A stretch of 64,000 nucleotides of DNA from Natrarchaeobius halalkaliphilus. GTDB lineage: Archaea; Halobacteriota; Halobacteria; Halobacteriales; Natrialbaceae. Where the stretch lies: the NCBI RefSeq assembly GCF_003841485.1, contig NZ_REFY01000005.1, positions 248,001-312,000 of the forward strand, in the 5' to 3' direction. How positions within the stretch are numbered: the first letter of the stretch is position 1; each line of letters starts with the position of its first letter. The translations under genes and the position numbers were made by a program. The notes under the pieces were generated by a model, which did no database searches, was not told the origin of the DNA, and saw only the letters and a program-made list of their open reading frames with translations. Positions 51,997 through 61,204 of this stretch are shown here, piece by piece.

Positions 51997-53850
51997 TTAT
52001 CTCGTGGCCACCGGAGCCCCATCCTCGTTCGAAACTGTCTCGACGTCCGTCACCTCGAACCGGGCCCCTCCCGACTCGCTCTCCGTGGCCCGAATCGACC
52101 ACCCGTGTGCATCGACGATTCGGGCGACGATCGCCAGTCCCAGTCCCGTCCCCTCCGGGTCGTCGGTGTACCCCTGTTCGAACACCGTCGACCGATCCGC
52201 CTCGGGGATGCCGACACCGTCGTCCTCGAGGTAGAAGCCGCCGGGAAGCGCACCGACACGGATCGTCAAGTCGGCTGCGCGCTCGGCGGACGCAACGCTA
52301 TTTCCCTCGCGCTGGCCGCCAATGACCTCGTCGCTCTCCGCCGGTTCCGGCTGCGGCCCCGGCCCGTGGATCAGCGCGTTCTTCAGGAGGTTTTCGAGGA
52401 GTTGTCGACACCGACTTCGACTGGCGAGAACGCGCGACGACGACTCGACGACGAGCCCAGCACCCTCAGAGTCGACGCCATCCCACGTTTCGCGAACGAT
52501 CGACTCGAGGTCGGTCGGCTCGATCTCGTCGATCGCTCGCCCCTGGCGAGCCAGTTCCAACAGGTCGTCCATCAGTTGCTGGATGCGTTCGGTCGAGTCG
52601 AAGATGTCGTCGACGTGCTCGGGGTCGTTCGTCAGCTCGATCAACTGCGCTCGATTCTCGATGACGCCGAGCGGCGTCGCGATATCGTGGGAAACGACTT
52701 CCGCAAACTCGTCGAGGTACGTGTTCTGCGATTGCAGTTGTTGTGTTCGCGTGTGTCGCTCGGTGACGTCCGTCAGCGTTACGAGTCGTCCGACCGGCTG
52801 GTCGGACTGTCTGAGCCGCGTGACCGAGACGTCGATGACGCGGTTACCGACCGTTGCGGTCCACTCACCGTCCCCATCCCCGATCGCAGCTTCGGGAATC
52901 GAATCCTCGTCGAGTTCGGTCTCGTTGGTGGTCGCGGTCTCGTCTTCGAATTCGAAACGCGTCCGCTTATCGAGGAGAGGGACCAGCACGTCCTCGACGT
53001 GTGCGCCGATCATCCCCGACTGAGTCGATCCGAGCATCGTCGCAGCACCCTCGTTGGCAGTGACGATAACCCCGTTCTCGTCGCAGGCGACGACGCCGTC
53101 GTCCATCTGCTCGAGGAGCGTTCGATGGGCGATCGGAACCAATCCGAACAGATCGAGACGGAAGACGGGCCAGGAGAATGCGACGGCCGTCACGACGAAC
53201 GCGACGTAGGTGGGCGTCGGATAGTGCTGCGGGATGGGTCCGAAGACGTAGACGAAGCCGCCGGTCAGCGGGGCGAGGATACCGACGATCATCGCACAGA
53301 TCTGTCGGCGGTGAACGCCGCGCGCGTCGATCGCCTTCCGAACCAGCAGGCCCAGACTCGTGAACGCGTACGCGGCGGTGTAGGCGAAAAATCCGAGATA
53401 GGCCGTTCCGTGTTCGTTTACCAGCATCGCGTACGTGCTGTTGGTGTCGACGGCCACGTCGGTCCAGAACTGCCAGTGAAGGTCGTAGGTGAACACTGCA
53501 AGAATCGTCAGGAGAGGCGGGACGAACAACACGGCGTACGTCCGAGGCGTCAGAAGGTCCCCCCGACCGATGTACACCAGCACGTAGGCTAACATGAACG
53601 CAGTCAGCGGTGCGAGCCCAAGATACTGCAACTGGTTGAACAGCACCTTCGTCTCGAAGGGGACGGCGGAGAGTTCGAGCACGTACCAGCCGAGCGTCAC
53701 CGCGAGGCAGGTCACCAGCCCGGTCGCGAGCGCGATACCCGGGACCCCCTCGTCTTGACGCCATCGAACGGCGAGGTACACCGCAACCAGACATAACAGT
53801 CCGAACGCGAGCAACAGTGGTAGCGTATACACGGTCCACTGCCACGTCAT
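51997..53850 (-). CDS. 7TM sensor histidine kinase with PAS domain
   Basis: A 617-residue membrane kinase. Seven hydrophobic segments in the first roughly 230 residues match the N-terminal 7TM histidine-kinase sensor module. A PAS domain follows (LLEQMDDGVVACDENGVIVTANEG), then HisKA with the phospho-acceptor in VVSHDIATPLGVIENRAQL and a HATPase domain: N box LLENLLKNALIHG, G1 DDGVGIP, G2 GTGLGLAI. A TATA-like CTATAG (53873-53878) predicts a leaderless start at ATG 53850. It is divergent from the receiver-Bat regulator and could phosphorylate it. Confidence 0.92.
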   Translation of the reverse strand: MTWQWTVYTLPLLLAFGLLCLVAVYLAVRWRQDEGVPGIALATGLVTCLAVTLGWYVLELSAVPFETKVLFNQLQYLGLAPLTAFMLAYVLVYIGRGDLLTPRTYAVLFVPPLLTILAVFTYDLHWQFWTDVAVDTNSTYAMLVNEHGTAYLGFFAYTAAYAFTSLGLLVRKAIDARGVHRRQICAMIVGILAPLTGGFVYVFGPIPQHYPTPTYVAFVVTAVAFSWPVFRLDLFGLVPIAHRTLLEQMDDGVVACDENGVIVTANEGAATMLGSTQSGMIGAHVEDVLVPLLDKRTRFEFEDETATTNETELDEDSIPEAAIGDGDGEWTATVGNRVIDVSVTRLRQSDQPVGRLVTLTDVTERHTRTQQLQSQNTYLDEFAEVVSHDIATPLGVIENRAQLIELTNDPEHVDDIFDSTERIQQLMDDLLELARQGRAIDEIEPTDLESIVRETWDGVDSEGAGLVVESSSRVLASRSRCRQLLENLLKNALIHGPGPQPEPAESDEVIGGQREGNSVASAERAADLTIRVGALPGGFYLEDDGVGIPEADRSTVFEQGYTDDPEGTGLGLAIVARIVDAHGWSIRATESESGGARFEVTDVETVSNEDGAPVATR

Positions 53851-54069
53851 GGATCGATCTCACGCGCAACTCGCCTATAGTTTTCTATTGACACGAGGAT
53901 GAGCGGGGAAATGGTGTTCAATACGACCGCACGATGGTTGCGGGTTTATACTGACAGGCAGCGAATGACTTCAAAATGATCGATACCCTCGACGCATCGT
54001 CCGTCTTCAAGGCACGATTTGTCCGGCGGCAGTTACGACGCGAGAGGAATGGAGGGGTGTGACTCGACC
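53851..54069. promoter_or_regulatory. Divergent promoter region, kinase/regulator
   Basis: Holds the minus-strand TATA-like element for the kinase (53873-53888) and a plus-strand TATA box GGTTTATACTG (53943-53953). The latter predicts a start near 53973, where ATG 53976 opens a 28-codon frame ending 7 nt before ATG 54070, so the regulator mRNA may carry an upstream ORF. Confidence 0.45.
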
Positions 54070-55755
54070 ATGACGGTTCGCGACGAGAAACGGCCGGACG
54101 CCAACGACGGTCTACAAATCAGCGCGCACGACATCGACGTGTTGCTCGTCGACGACGACGAGGCGTGGGTCGGCTCGACCGGAACGGTGCTCGAACACCA
54201 GCGCGAGGCGTTTTCCGTCACCACGGCGACCACGCTGGAATCGGCGTTCGAAACGTTCGTCTCGCAGGATCCCGACTGTGTGGTCTGTGACTACCAGCTC
54301 GAGTACGGTACCGGACTCGAGCTGTTGGCCGAAGTGCGCGAGATCGATCCGGACCGGCCGTTCTTGTTGGTTACTGGTGCGGGCAGCGAAGGGATTGCCA
54401 GCGATGCGATCGGTCATCAGGTCACCGACTACCTCCCGAAGCGGTCGCTCGCCGGCCGGGACGACGTGCTGGCTCGTCGGATCGAGGCGACGGTCCACTC
54501 CTATCGGACCGAGCGTGCGCTTGCGCGCGAACGCCGGAGCAAGGAGGCGATGCTCGAAATCGTCACCGCGACGACGTCGCGAGACGGACTCACGCGCGAG
54601 TTCTGCCAGCACCTCGTGACCGAACGCGACTACGACGTCGCCTGGATCGGAACGCGAGACGGCGCGAACGGACTTGCCCCACAGGAGACGGTCGGTATCG
54701 AAAATTCCCTCAACGGTGCGTCGTCCACGACGGAACCGAATCGAGACGCCGAACTGATCCGAGTCGCGCTCGAGCGACAGAAGCCAGTCGTCGCGGCACC
54801 GACTCCGCACGACGAGTCTGACGGTCGTGTCGGTTCTGCCAAGGGACCAACGAGACAGAAAGATGAATCCGGCACAGCCACGGCAACGACGTCGCGGAAG
54901 TGGTTCGAGATCGAACACGATCGGGACGACACGGGAGCGGCGGTCCCAATCGAACACGACGGGACCGCCGTCGGCGTCCTCGCGGTCTACGCGAACGACG
55001 ACGACCGGATCGACGGCCACGAACTCGACGTGCTTCTCGCGTACGGCAGGACCATAGGCTACGCGTTGCGCACTGCCGAGTGGAAACAGTCGCTCGTCTC
55101 GGCGACGCCGGTCGTCATCGAGTTCGAGTTCACGGACGAACGAGCGCCGTTGCTCGCGTTCGCCGCGAAACTCCCCGACGGGGCGACGATCGATGTACTG
55201 ACGGCGATCGTTCTCGAGGACGGGCTGTGTTATATCGCACGCGTCCAATCGGTCTCGAGCGCGGAGATCCAAAACGCGGCGACGGAGGTCGAGTCCGTTA
55301 CTTCGAACACGTTCGACGAGTCGACGGGTCGATGCGAGCTGGTCGTCTCGACGCCGACACCGGAAGGCGTTCTCGCCGAACACGGGATGAGAGTCCTCGA
55401 AACGGGCGTCGAACGCGGACGGGGTATAGTCACGGTCGTCTGCCCGGACGAGACGAACGTTCAGGAACTGGCCACCGCCCTCCAAGAACGCTATCCGACG
55501 GCAAACGTGGGTTCGATCCGATCGAAACGGCACGCGGCACGACGGACGAAGCTTGATGAACTGATCGGATCGATGACCGACAAGCAACTGCAGGCGATCG
55601 AACTCGCCTTCTACTCGGGCTACTTCGAGCGGCCGCGAGAGCACAACACCACCGAAATCGCCTCGAAACTCGGCGTGTCGCGCACGACTTTCACACAGCA
55701 CCTTCGGGCGGCCGAGCGAAAGCTCCTCACACGTATTTTCGATCCGCCGGAGTAG
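54070..55755 (+). CDS. Receiver-GAF-Bat-HTH_10 transcription regulator
   Basis: A 561-residue relative of the regulator at 16058-18034. The receiver domain (about 20-135) retains the phospho-acceptor Asp74 (CVVCDYQLEYGTG) and the acidic pair in LLVDDDEAW. A GAF-like domain (about 165-340) follows, then a Bat-type domain (VVIEFEFTDERAPLLAFAAKLP onward), and a C-terminal HTH_10 (MTDKQLQAIELAFYSGYFER; IASKLGVSRTTFTQHLRAAE). ATG 54049 and TTG 54019 also open the frame; ATG 54070 follows a GGAGG at a long spacing. The divergent histidine kinase is the natural phosphodonor. Confidence 0.9.
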   Translation: MTVRDEKRPDANDGLQISAHDIDVLLVDDDEAWVGSTGTVLEHQREAFSVTTATTLESAFETFVSQDPDCVVCDYQLEYGTGLELLAEVREIDPDRPFLLVTGAGSEGIASDAIGHQVTDYLPKRSLAGRDDVLARRIEATVHSYRTERALARERRSKEAMLEIVTATTSRDGLTREFCQHLVTERDYDVAWIGTRDGANGLAPQETVGIENSLNGASSTTEPNRDAELIRVALERQKPVVAAPTPHDESDGRVGSAKGPTRQKDESGTATATTSRKWFEIEHDRDDTGAAVPIEHDGTAVGVLAVYANDDDRIDGHELDVLLAYGRTIGYALRTAEWKQSLVSATPVVIEFEFTDERAPLLAFAAKLPDGATIDVLTAIVLEDGLCYIARVQSVSSAEIQNAATEVESVTSNTFDESTGRCELVVSTPTPEGVLAEHGMRVLETGVERGRGIVTVVCPDETNVQELATALQERYPTANVGSIRSKRHAARRTKLDELIGSMTDKQLQAIELAFYSGYFERPREHNTTEIASKLGVSRTTFTQHLRAAERKLLTRIFDPPE

Positions 55756-56060
55756 TCGGATGGGATCGCTGAACGCGATTCGCTCGCGCCGTCGATGATC
55801 GGATAAACACGGCTGCCGCCGACAGCCGAACGGTAGTAGCGATTCACCCTCTGCTGACGGCTTCCCCCGTTGCTTTGATCGTCCCCTTGTGGTCGAGGCA
55901 GGCGAAGATATTGATCTCCCTCTCGTCTGATACGGTTTGCTGTGACTTTTTACCGGAGCGACAGCGAGCCGTCCTGCGGTCGCTCCGGTAACGACTTACA
56001 GTAGACCGTATGAGCCGAACTTGACCCCCTCTTTCCATCGGGAGTGTTTGGTGAGGGGTT
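55756..56060. other. Intergenic region with palindromic repeat
   Basis: 305 bp after the regulator. The only structured element is repeat copy C (55930-56011). The rest shows no supported gene. Confidence 0.45.
55930..56011. repeat. Palindromic repeat, copy C
   Basis: 82 bp. Tips ATACGGTTTGCTGTGA and TTACAGTAGACCGTAT are inverted relative to each other (13 of 16 positions). The inner 12-bp stem is 55951-55962 with 55979-55990. Confidence 0.8.
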
Positions 56061-56640
56061 TCTTCACAAGCTCTTCCCGTTCCCGTTCATCTGCCCCTGG
56101 ATTAACCAGTTCAGACCGTACTTTTCGCAGACGTCCATGATCTTCGTGTTCCCCAGTCCACTATCGAGGGAGATCCGGCCGAACTCGAGGCCAAGCTGGC
56201 TCTCGGCTCGTTTGAGCATGGTCTCCAAAGTGCGATCGTACTCGTCAGCTGCATCCACCGGTTCGAAGCCGAGTACGTAGTTACGATCAGGAGTGACATC
56301 GAGAAGACGGCGATCGCCCAGAACCAGTTTGTGTTGTCCTTGACGTGCGGTTTGATCCGCCACTCTTCGTCAGTGGGGAGATTCTCCTCGTCGGTGTCTA
56401 CAACCCCGTACCAGGGCACTTTCGTGATATCGAATCCAATGTGAACCGGTTCTGTGAGGTGAAGTCCGTCCCGCTCGAGGAGTGCCTGCGTCGCGTCGAG
56501 GAACCGTTCGGCATGTTCGTCGACGTCGTACTTTCGAGCGTGCCATAGAAAGCGTCACGTACGAAGCAACAGGGTGCGGAAAGCGTGTCCAACACAACTG
56601 CAGCCCTGCAAGACGTAGCTTCGGTAGACGACTTCTTGAA
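56061..56640 (-). pseudogene. Transposase relic, minus strand
   Basis: Minus-strand frames give YDVDEHAERFLDATQALLER, then VHIGFDITKVPWYGVVDTDE and, after frame changes, VTPDRNYVLGFEPVDAADEY with LEFGRISLDSGLGNTKIMDV. This is a recognisable haloarchaeal DDE transposase broken by at least one stop and frameshift near its start and between its parts, and cut off at the C terminus after residue block MNGNGKSL. Non-functional. Confidence 0.75.
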
Positions 56641-56716
56641 TGCGGCGGCTACCGAGACGGTCGTGTTTAGTTAAGGCTGAAGGATGAAGCGGGATGGGTT
56701 TCAGCTGGTCTATGCA

Positions 56717-57345
56717 GAAATCACCCGCCTCAGAGATTGTAGCGACTGGATCGCATTAGACTTTGTGGAGCGAGAGCGGACACCGCGTCGGCTGAGGGAG
56801 CTGAGTATTCGATTCCACCTTGCCGAGCTATCTCTTTTATATACTATCTCTAAAATTTAGAGTTTCGGTGTCAAACGATCGTGGAAAGCGGTTCACGATT
56901 GGATACAGAAGGACGATCTACAGCCCGCCAGCAATGCGAGTCCGGATCACGTCGCGCTTGACGAGACGGTGATCCGAATCAACGGTCAACAGTTATAGCT
57001 GTACGCTGCTGTCGATCTCGAAACGATCGAATTCCTGCATTTATGGCTCTTTAGAACGACTACAACAGCATTGACCCAACGGTTTCTGCGAGAGCTTCGT
57101 GAGAAACACGACGTCGCTGACGCCGTGTTTCTCGTAGATCGAGCACACCATCTAGCGGCTGCATTGCAACGAGCCGGGCTCCGATTTCGAACCGAACGCC
57201 ACGAAAATCGGAACGCTGTAGAACATGTGTTTAGAGAGATGAAAAATACATCCCATCATTTAGCAATATATTTAGTCACGTCGATCCAGCGACCGCCGAA
57301 ACGTGGCCGCAAGCCTTCGTCATCTGGTGGAATTCGCTTACGTGA
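56717..57345 (+). pseudogene. IS6-family transposase pseudogene
   Basis: The reading frame FVERERTPRRLRELSIRFHL...KAVHDWIQKDDLQPA...HVALDETVIRINGQQ...LYAAVDLETIEFLHL...RFLRELREKHDVADAVFLVD...ENRNAVEHVFREMK is a near full-length haloarchaeal IS6-family transposase. It is interrupted by TAG at 56857-56859 and TAG at 56996-56998, and by a frameshift near 57250-57268, after which another frame gives FSHVDPATAETWPQAFVIWW. The DDE catalytic residues are still present. It inserted near the other relics and has decayed. Confidence 0.85.
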
Positions 57346-57577
57346 ACTACCCCGGCCTACGTGCCGATTGAGACAGCAACTGGACGCTGATGAGCAGCGG
57401 GCGTCGGATGACACACAACACGACGCTTGTAGGGCTGAGAAAGACTTCAAGAGCGTCCCCGGCCACAAAAAGAAAGGCGACGACGAAGAGGAACCAGATA
57501 CCACGCTTGATGACTTCGGTGAGGATGAAGAGGACAGCGGAATGAGACTGCTGCGTCGGTTTCCTTCCTCGAGCGGG

Positions 57578-58447
57578 TCAGGGGACGAGCCGCTTGAGAC
57601 GCGATGGGACCGGATCGTGTCGCTTTGCCAGGATGACAGAGCCGGCGGCGTGTCTGCCGACGGCCTCAGAGATCGTTCCAAGCAGTTTGCGCTGAATAAG
57701 TCCTCCGCGGGAGACACCGACGACTGTGACGTCGTGTTCGGTCGTCCAGTCGGTGATCGTTCCCGCGACGTCATCGGCCTCGAGGAGTTTCCGCTCGACC
57801 GAGTCCACGTCCTCGAGCAGCGAAGACCGATCGAGGAGAACCGACTCGCCCTCGGAGAGCGAACGATCCGGATTATCCGACTGATTGACGTACAAGAGGG
57901 TGACGTCCGCGTTTCGTCGCCTGGCAATAGCACCACCGGTCTCCGTGGCGAACTCGTCGTGAGGGCCGCCGACGACCGGAACGAGAACGCTGTCGACATC
58001 CGGCCGTGGCGTCTTGATCCGTTCGACGAGAACGTCACACGCTGCGCCCCGCAGGACTCGATCGAGGTGGGTTCCGAGGACGACGTTCTGACGCGGTGGT
58101 CGGCCACGCCATCCCATGAGCACGGCATCCGCATCGTAGGACTCGATCGCACCCGTAATTCCCGTTGTGATACCTCGAGCGAGTCGAATACGACTGTCGA
58201 CGGGAATTCCTCGCGTTTCGATTTCGGTTACGGCGTCCGCGAGCATTCGTTCGGTATCGTCCTCGAGGAGGTACCGACGACCGTCGACCAGCGACAGCTG
58301 TGGCGGGACGTCGAGGACGTACAGCAAGCGAATTCGATACGATCGATCGCGGGCGACGTCGACCGCCGTCTCCAGCTGACGGGACGCCGTTTCGTCGTTC
58401 GCAACCGGAACCAACAGTAATCCGTCCGTCTCGATCTCTGTCGTCAT
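57578..58447 (-). CDS. Tandem universal stress protein
   Basis: A 289-residue protein made of two UspA-like domains (about 8-143 and 152-278). The first begins LLLVPVANDETASRQL and ends GWRGRPPRQNVVLGTHLDRVL; the second begins SVLVPVVGGPHDEFATE and ends VVGVSRGGLIQRKLLGTISE. The GxxGx9G(S/T) ATP-type loops are degenerate in the first half and partly kept in the second. It probably acts as a stress-response sensor protein. It lies among other usp genes between IS relics and repeat copy D. Confidence 0.85.
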   Translation of the reverse strand: MTTEIETDGLLLVPVANDETASRQLETAVDVARDRSYRIRLLYVLDVPPQLSLVDGRRYLLEDDTERMLADAVTEIETRGIPVDSRIRLARGITTGITGAIESYDADAVLMGWRGRPPRQNVVLGTHLDRVLRGAACDVLVERIKTPRPDVDSVLVPVVGGPHDEFATETGGAIARRRNADVTLLYVNQSDNPDRSLSEGESVLLDRSSLLEDVDSVERKLLEADDVAGTITDWTTEHDVTVVGVSRGGLIQRKLLGTISEAVGRHAAGSVILAKRHDPVPSRLKRLVP

Positions 58448-58949
58448 ATCAGGTACCGTGAACTACGGAGTCCACCACTATCATGGTACGTGTCGATCTT
58501 CCGCGTCTTTCCGGCGCCTCATACGGTTTACTGTGAATCATTGCCGGCGCACCCGCAACCCGGGCGGCGGGTGCGCCGGTAAATCGTTACAGTAATCCGT
58601 ATCAGTGATGTCCGATCAGCGATTTTCGCCTCGGTGATGTCCGACCAACGGCTTCCGATCCCGGACTACCGTCGAAATTCGAATTCGGCTGGAACGGGGA
58701 GAGCGCGACCTCGAGAGAGCGATAGACAAGGGAAACCACGACTCGGTGGGAAGTTCCAAAGCGGAAAGGAGCCAGCGTTGGCCACGCCGAGACCGATCCT
58801 CCGTTCTCGACCGGGAGCCAGAGACAGCCGTCCGGAAGCCGCGTAGACGAAGCGCGGCGTGAAAGTACAACAGGTCGATGGGTTTTCACCGACCGGGAAG
58901 ACAACCGAGTTACTTTATCCCGCCATCACGATAGCAACTACCGAAGCTC
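58448..58949. other. Intergenic region with palindromic repeat
   Basis: About 500 bp, with repeat copy D at 58521-58602, then a local near-repeat of GTGATGTCCGA (58606 and 58633) and a TATA-like ACTTTATCCC (58911-58920) about 33 nt before the next gene. No gene is supported; the frames here are poor in acidic residues. Confidence 0.4.
58521..58602. repeat. Palindromic repeat, copy D
   Basis: 82 bp. Tips ATACGGTTTACTGTGA and TTACAGTAATCCGTAT. The inner 13-bp perfect stem (58544-58556 with 58567-58579) has a sequence different from copy C, with both arms changed together. Confidence 0.82.
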
Positions 58950-59288
58950 ATGACCGAATGCCAGATAGTCGACCGGGACGGTGTCGTCCGTTGCGTCTGC
59001 GAGGCTGACGAGATACTTCGACTTCTCGCGAACGGTCGACGACGGCAAATCATCGCGTTCCTCGAGTCCCACGAGGACGACTGGGCGCGTATCGAGACCC
59101 TCATAGACGACATCTCGACCACAACCACGATGACGGACGACGACTGGGAAACGGAGTTTCATCACGTTCACGCACCCATGCTCGAAGCGTCTGGACTCAT
59201 CGAGTACGACGGACAGAACGGGACGATCCGCTACTATCACTGTGAGCTCGTTTCGACCGTTGTCGACGTTGTCAACGCGCGGCAGTAG
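58950..59288 (+). CDS. Small haloarchaeal winged-helix-like protein
   Basis: A 112-residue protein resembling haloarchaeal DUF7344/ArsR-like winged-helix domains: LRLLANGRRRQIIAFLESHE (helices 1-2), IETLIDDIST, then FHHVHAPMLEASGLIEYDGQ and NGTIRYYHCE as the wing. It has His and Cys residues that might bind metal but no recognised metal-sensor motif. Probably a DNA-binding repressor controlled by its own promoter. Target unknown. Confidence 0.7.
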   Translation: MTECQIVDRDGVVRCVCEADEILRLLANGRRRQIIAFLESHEDDWARIETLIDDISTTTTMTDDDWETEFHHVHAPMLEASGLIEYDGQNGTIRYYHCELVSTVVDVVNARQ

Positions 59289-59582
59289 CCACTGCGGATT
59301 ACTCCACACCTGACCGCACGGCGACTGGACAATGAGCGCGTGAACCGTTACAGTTGTTACTATAGAAAAGTCAACAGTATTCGAGCGAGGGTCGAGCAAA
59401 GCGGTATCGGATCGTTCGGTCGATACGACAATCTTGTTCATTAGAGAACACAACCAGTGAACACTAGTAGTGAACAATACGGGCAGGGTGATCGTGACGT
59501 CTCTGGCGCTGAGATTCGCGAGTTCACCGTATTCGGATCGAACGGCGTTCACGCTGTGTGTCCCATCGAACGGTGAGCGGAC

Positions 59583-59905
59583 TCAGTAGCGCTCGAAGTA
59601 TCGATCCTCGACTGTCACGAAGAGCGCCATCAGTAGCGCGAACACGGCGGCAGCGATCGCGATTTGGACCCAGTGAACGAGTCCGAGGGGTTCAACGCCG
59701 AACAATATACGTAGCGGTGAGACACCCTCCTCAGCCTCTATCTCGTTCGGTCCAGCTCGACCGAGACGCGCACGTGCATCCTCAGGATCGAGTCCCCGTT
59801 CCGATGTCTCGAGAGCCGTGGACACGTCCCCGAGAGGCATCGAGTGCCAGTTTTTCTGATCGCTTTCGACGGGTCGTCCAGTTCGTATTGTTCTGAGTGA
59901 GACAC
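59583..59905 (-). pseudogene. Internally deleted P-type cation ATPase
   Basis: The minus-strand frame joins an N-terminal cation-ATPase domain (NWHSMPLGDVSTALETSERG...GRAGPNEIEAEEGVSPLRIL) directly to what looks like the C-terminal last helix (GVEPLGLVHWVQIAIAAAVF...FVTVEDRYFERY). The roughly 800 residues with the phosphorylation and ATP sites are gone. The likely original start is GTG 59905 (VSHSEQYELDDPSKAIR), which is out of frame with the rest by one base at an A5 run (59851-59855 on the plus strand reads TTTTT). It may still encode an 85-residue membrane peptide from ATG 59840. Confidence 0.65.
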
Positions 59906-60131
59906 GTGTGTAGATAGCTAGTCGTTTATATTCGCACGCCACACGCTGAGTCGTTCGGTTCCGTAAGGGAACCATGCGCCAACTCCGGTTTGTCGAACCA
60001 CTGTAACTGAGTGTTGCATCCTGGTTTGTCGCATCAACGTGGGTGAAACGCAGATATCCGGTATCGATATTGTTTATCGACAACGCGAACTGGTAAGCCC
60101 GTTCGACCGCTACGATCGCATACCGACGACG

Positions 60132-60593
60132 ATGCCATCAGTTTCACCGGCCGATCCCGTGCGTTCGATTCTCGTTGCGACTGACGGGAGTGACGTTGCA
60201 AGCAGGGCGATCGAGCGCGCACTGACGGTCGCAGAACGGACCGGCGCATCCGTCCACGTCCTCACCGTTGTCGACACCGACGGCGCACCGCTTCGATTCG
60301 ACATCGAATCCGTCCACGACCTCGAGGACGCCAGAGAGCGACTCGTCGAAGACGTCGTCTCGGCGTTCGACGAGCACACGGTGGACGTAACCGGAGCTGT
60401 TCTGCGCGGAACTCCCGCTCGAGCGATCGTCACCTACGCCGAGGAGAACGACGTCGATCTAATCGTGATCGGCCGAACGGGGTACGGAGGAGTTACGGAG
60501 ACGCTTCTCGGAGGAACGGCCGACCGCGTCGTCCGAACGGCGTCGGTACCGGTCGTCGTCGTGCCCGATCTCGGCGGCGGCGAAGACGAGTGA
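60132..60593 (+). CDS. Universal stress protein (UspA family)
   Basis: A 153-residue single-domain UspA protein. SILVATDGSDVASRAIERAL opens the fold, ENDVDLIVIGRTGYGGVTETLLGGTADRVV is the conserved GxxGxG nucleotide loop (GRTGYGGVTETLLGG), and VPVVVVP closes it. The loop is intact, so it belongs to the ATP-binding type. The frame is open from 60039, but ATG 60132 fits the family; a TATA-like GTTTATCGAC is at 60072-60081. Confidence 0.88.
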   Translation: MPSVSPADPVRSILVATDGSDVASRAIERALTVAERTGASVHVLTVVDTDGAPLRFDIESVHDLEDARERLVEDVVSAFDEHTVDVTGAVLRGTPARAIVTYAEENDVDLIVIGRTGYGGVTETLLGGTADRVVRTASVPVVVVPDLGGGEDE

Positions 60594-60739
60594 GGCGGAC
60601 TGCTATCGATCAGTTTCGGTGTGCGACCGCGCCCCTTCGACGATGTTGCCAGTAACTGAGACAACAGCTCCGATGAGCGAACGCCGTAGACGCGCCGCAG
60701 TATAGCTTTACAGTCGCCGTCCACGAATAGAACTCGAGG

Positions 60740-61165
60740 ATGTCCACATCGATTCTCGTCCCGCACGACGGCTCGTCTCACGCTCAAGCAGCGCTCGAGT
60801 ACGCACTCGAAACGTTTCCGAACGCACGTATCGTGCTCTTTCACGCGATCGATCCGTTCGAGACGACATCCGGGGCGGACCAGCTTCCGTCGTTGACCGA
60901 GGAGTGGCTCGATAGTCAGCGGTCCGAAGCGAACGCCCTCTTCGAACGGGCTCGGGACGGCATCGACGACAGAGGGGCGACATTTGAAACCGAAACCGAC
61001 GTCGGCACACCGGCACAGACGATCGTCGCAGCCGTCGAGCAGACGAAAACCGACCAGATCGTTCTCGGCAGCCACGGGCGGGGTGGTGCGACTGATTCGC
61101 GGATGGGAACGACGGCAGAAATCGTCGTCAAGCGTGCGAGCGTTCCGGTGACGGTCGTCCGGTGA
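60740..61165 (+). CDS. Universal stress protein (UspA family)
   Basis: A 141-residue UspA protein: ILVPHDGSSHAQAALEYALE, TDQIVLGSHGRGGATDSRMGTTAEIVVKRA, VPVTVV at the end. ATP-binding loop GSHGRGGATDSRMG is kept. A TATA-like CTTTACAG (about 60708) lies 28 nt before the ATG. It is convergent with a decayed usp gene. Confidence 0.88.
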   Translation: MSTSILVPHDGSSHAQAALEYALETFPNARIVLFHAIDPFETTSGADQLPSLTEEWLDSQRSEANALFERARDGIDDRGATFETETDVGTPAQTIVAAVEQTKTDQIVLGSHGRGGATDSRMGTTAEIVVKRASVPVTVVR

Positions 61166-61204
61166 GAAGTGATGGCGACCGAAGACGGTCGGTTCGACTC
61201 GGTC

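Noticed and set aside
51742-53592. 616-codon plus-strand open frame
   Set aside because: Only its first roughly 80 codons (the transposase relic) are meaningful; the rest is antisense to the histidine kinase.
54112-55701. 529-codon minus-strand open frame
   Set aside because: Antisense to the receiver-Bat regulator, Arg-rich and without domains.
57346-57577. Hydrophobic minus-strand frame (IKRGIWFLFVVAFLFVAGDA)
   Set aside because: It looks like a membrane segment, but has no start codon and no flanking coding support; left out as a gene.
57071-58420. 449-codon plus-strand open frame
   Set aside because: Begins in the IS6 relic and continues antisense to the tandem Usp gene.
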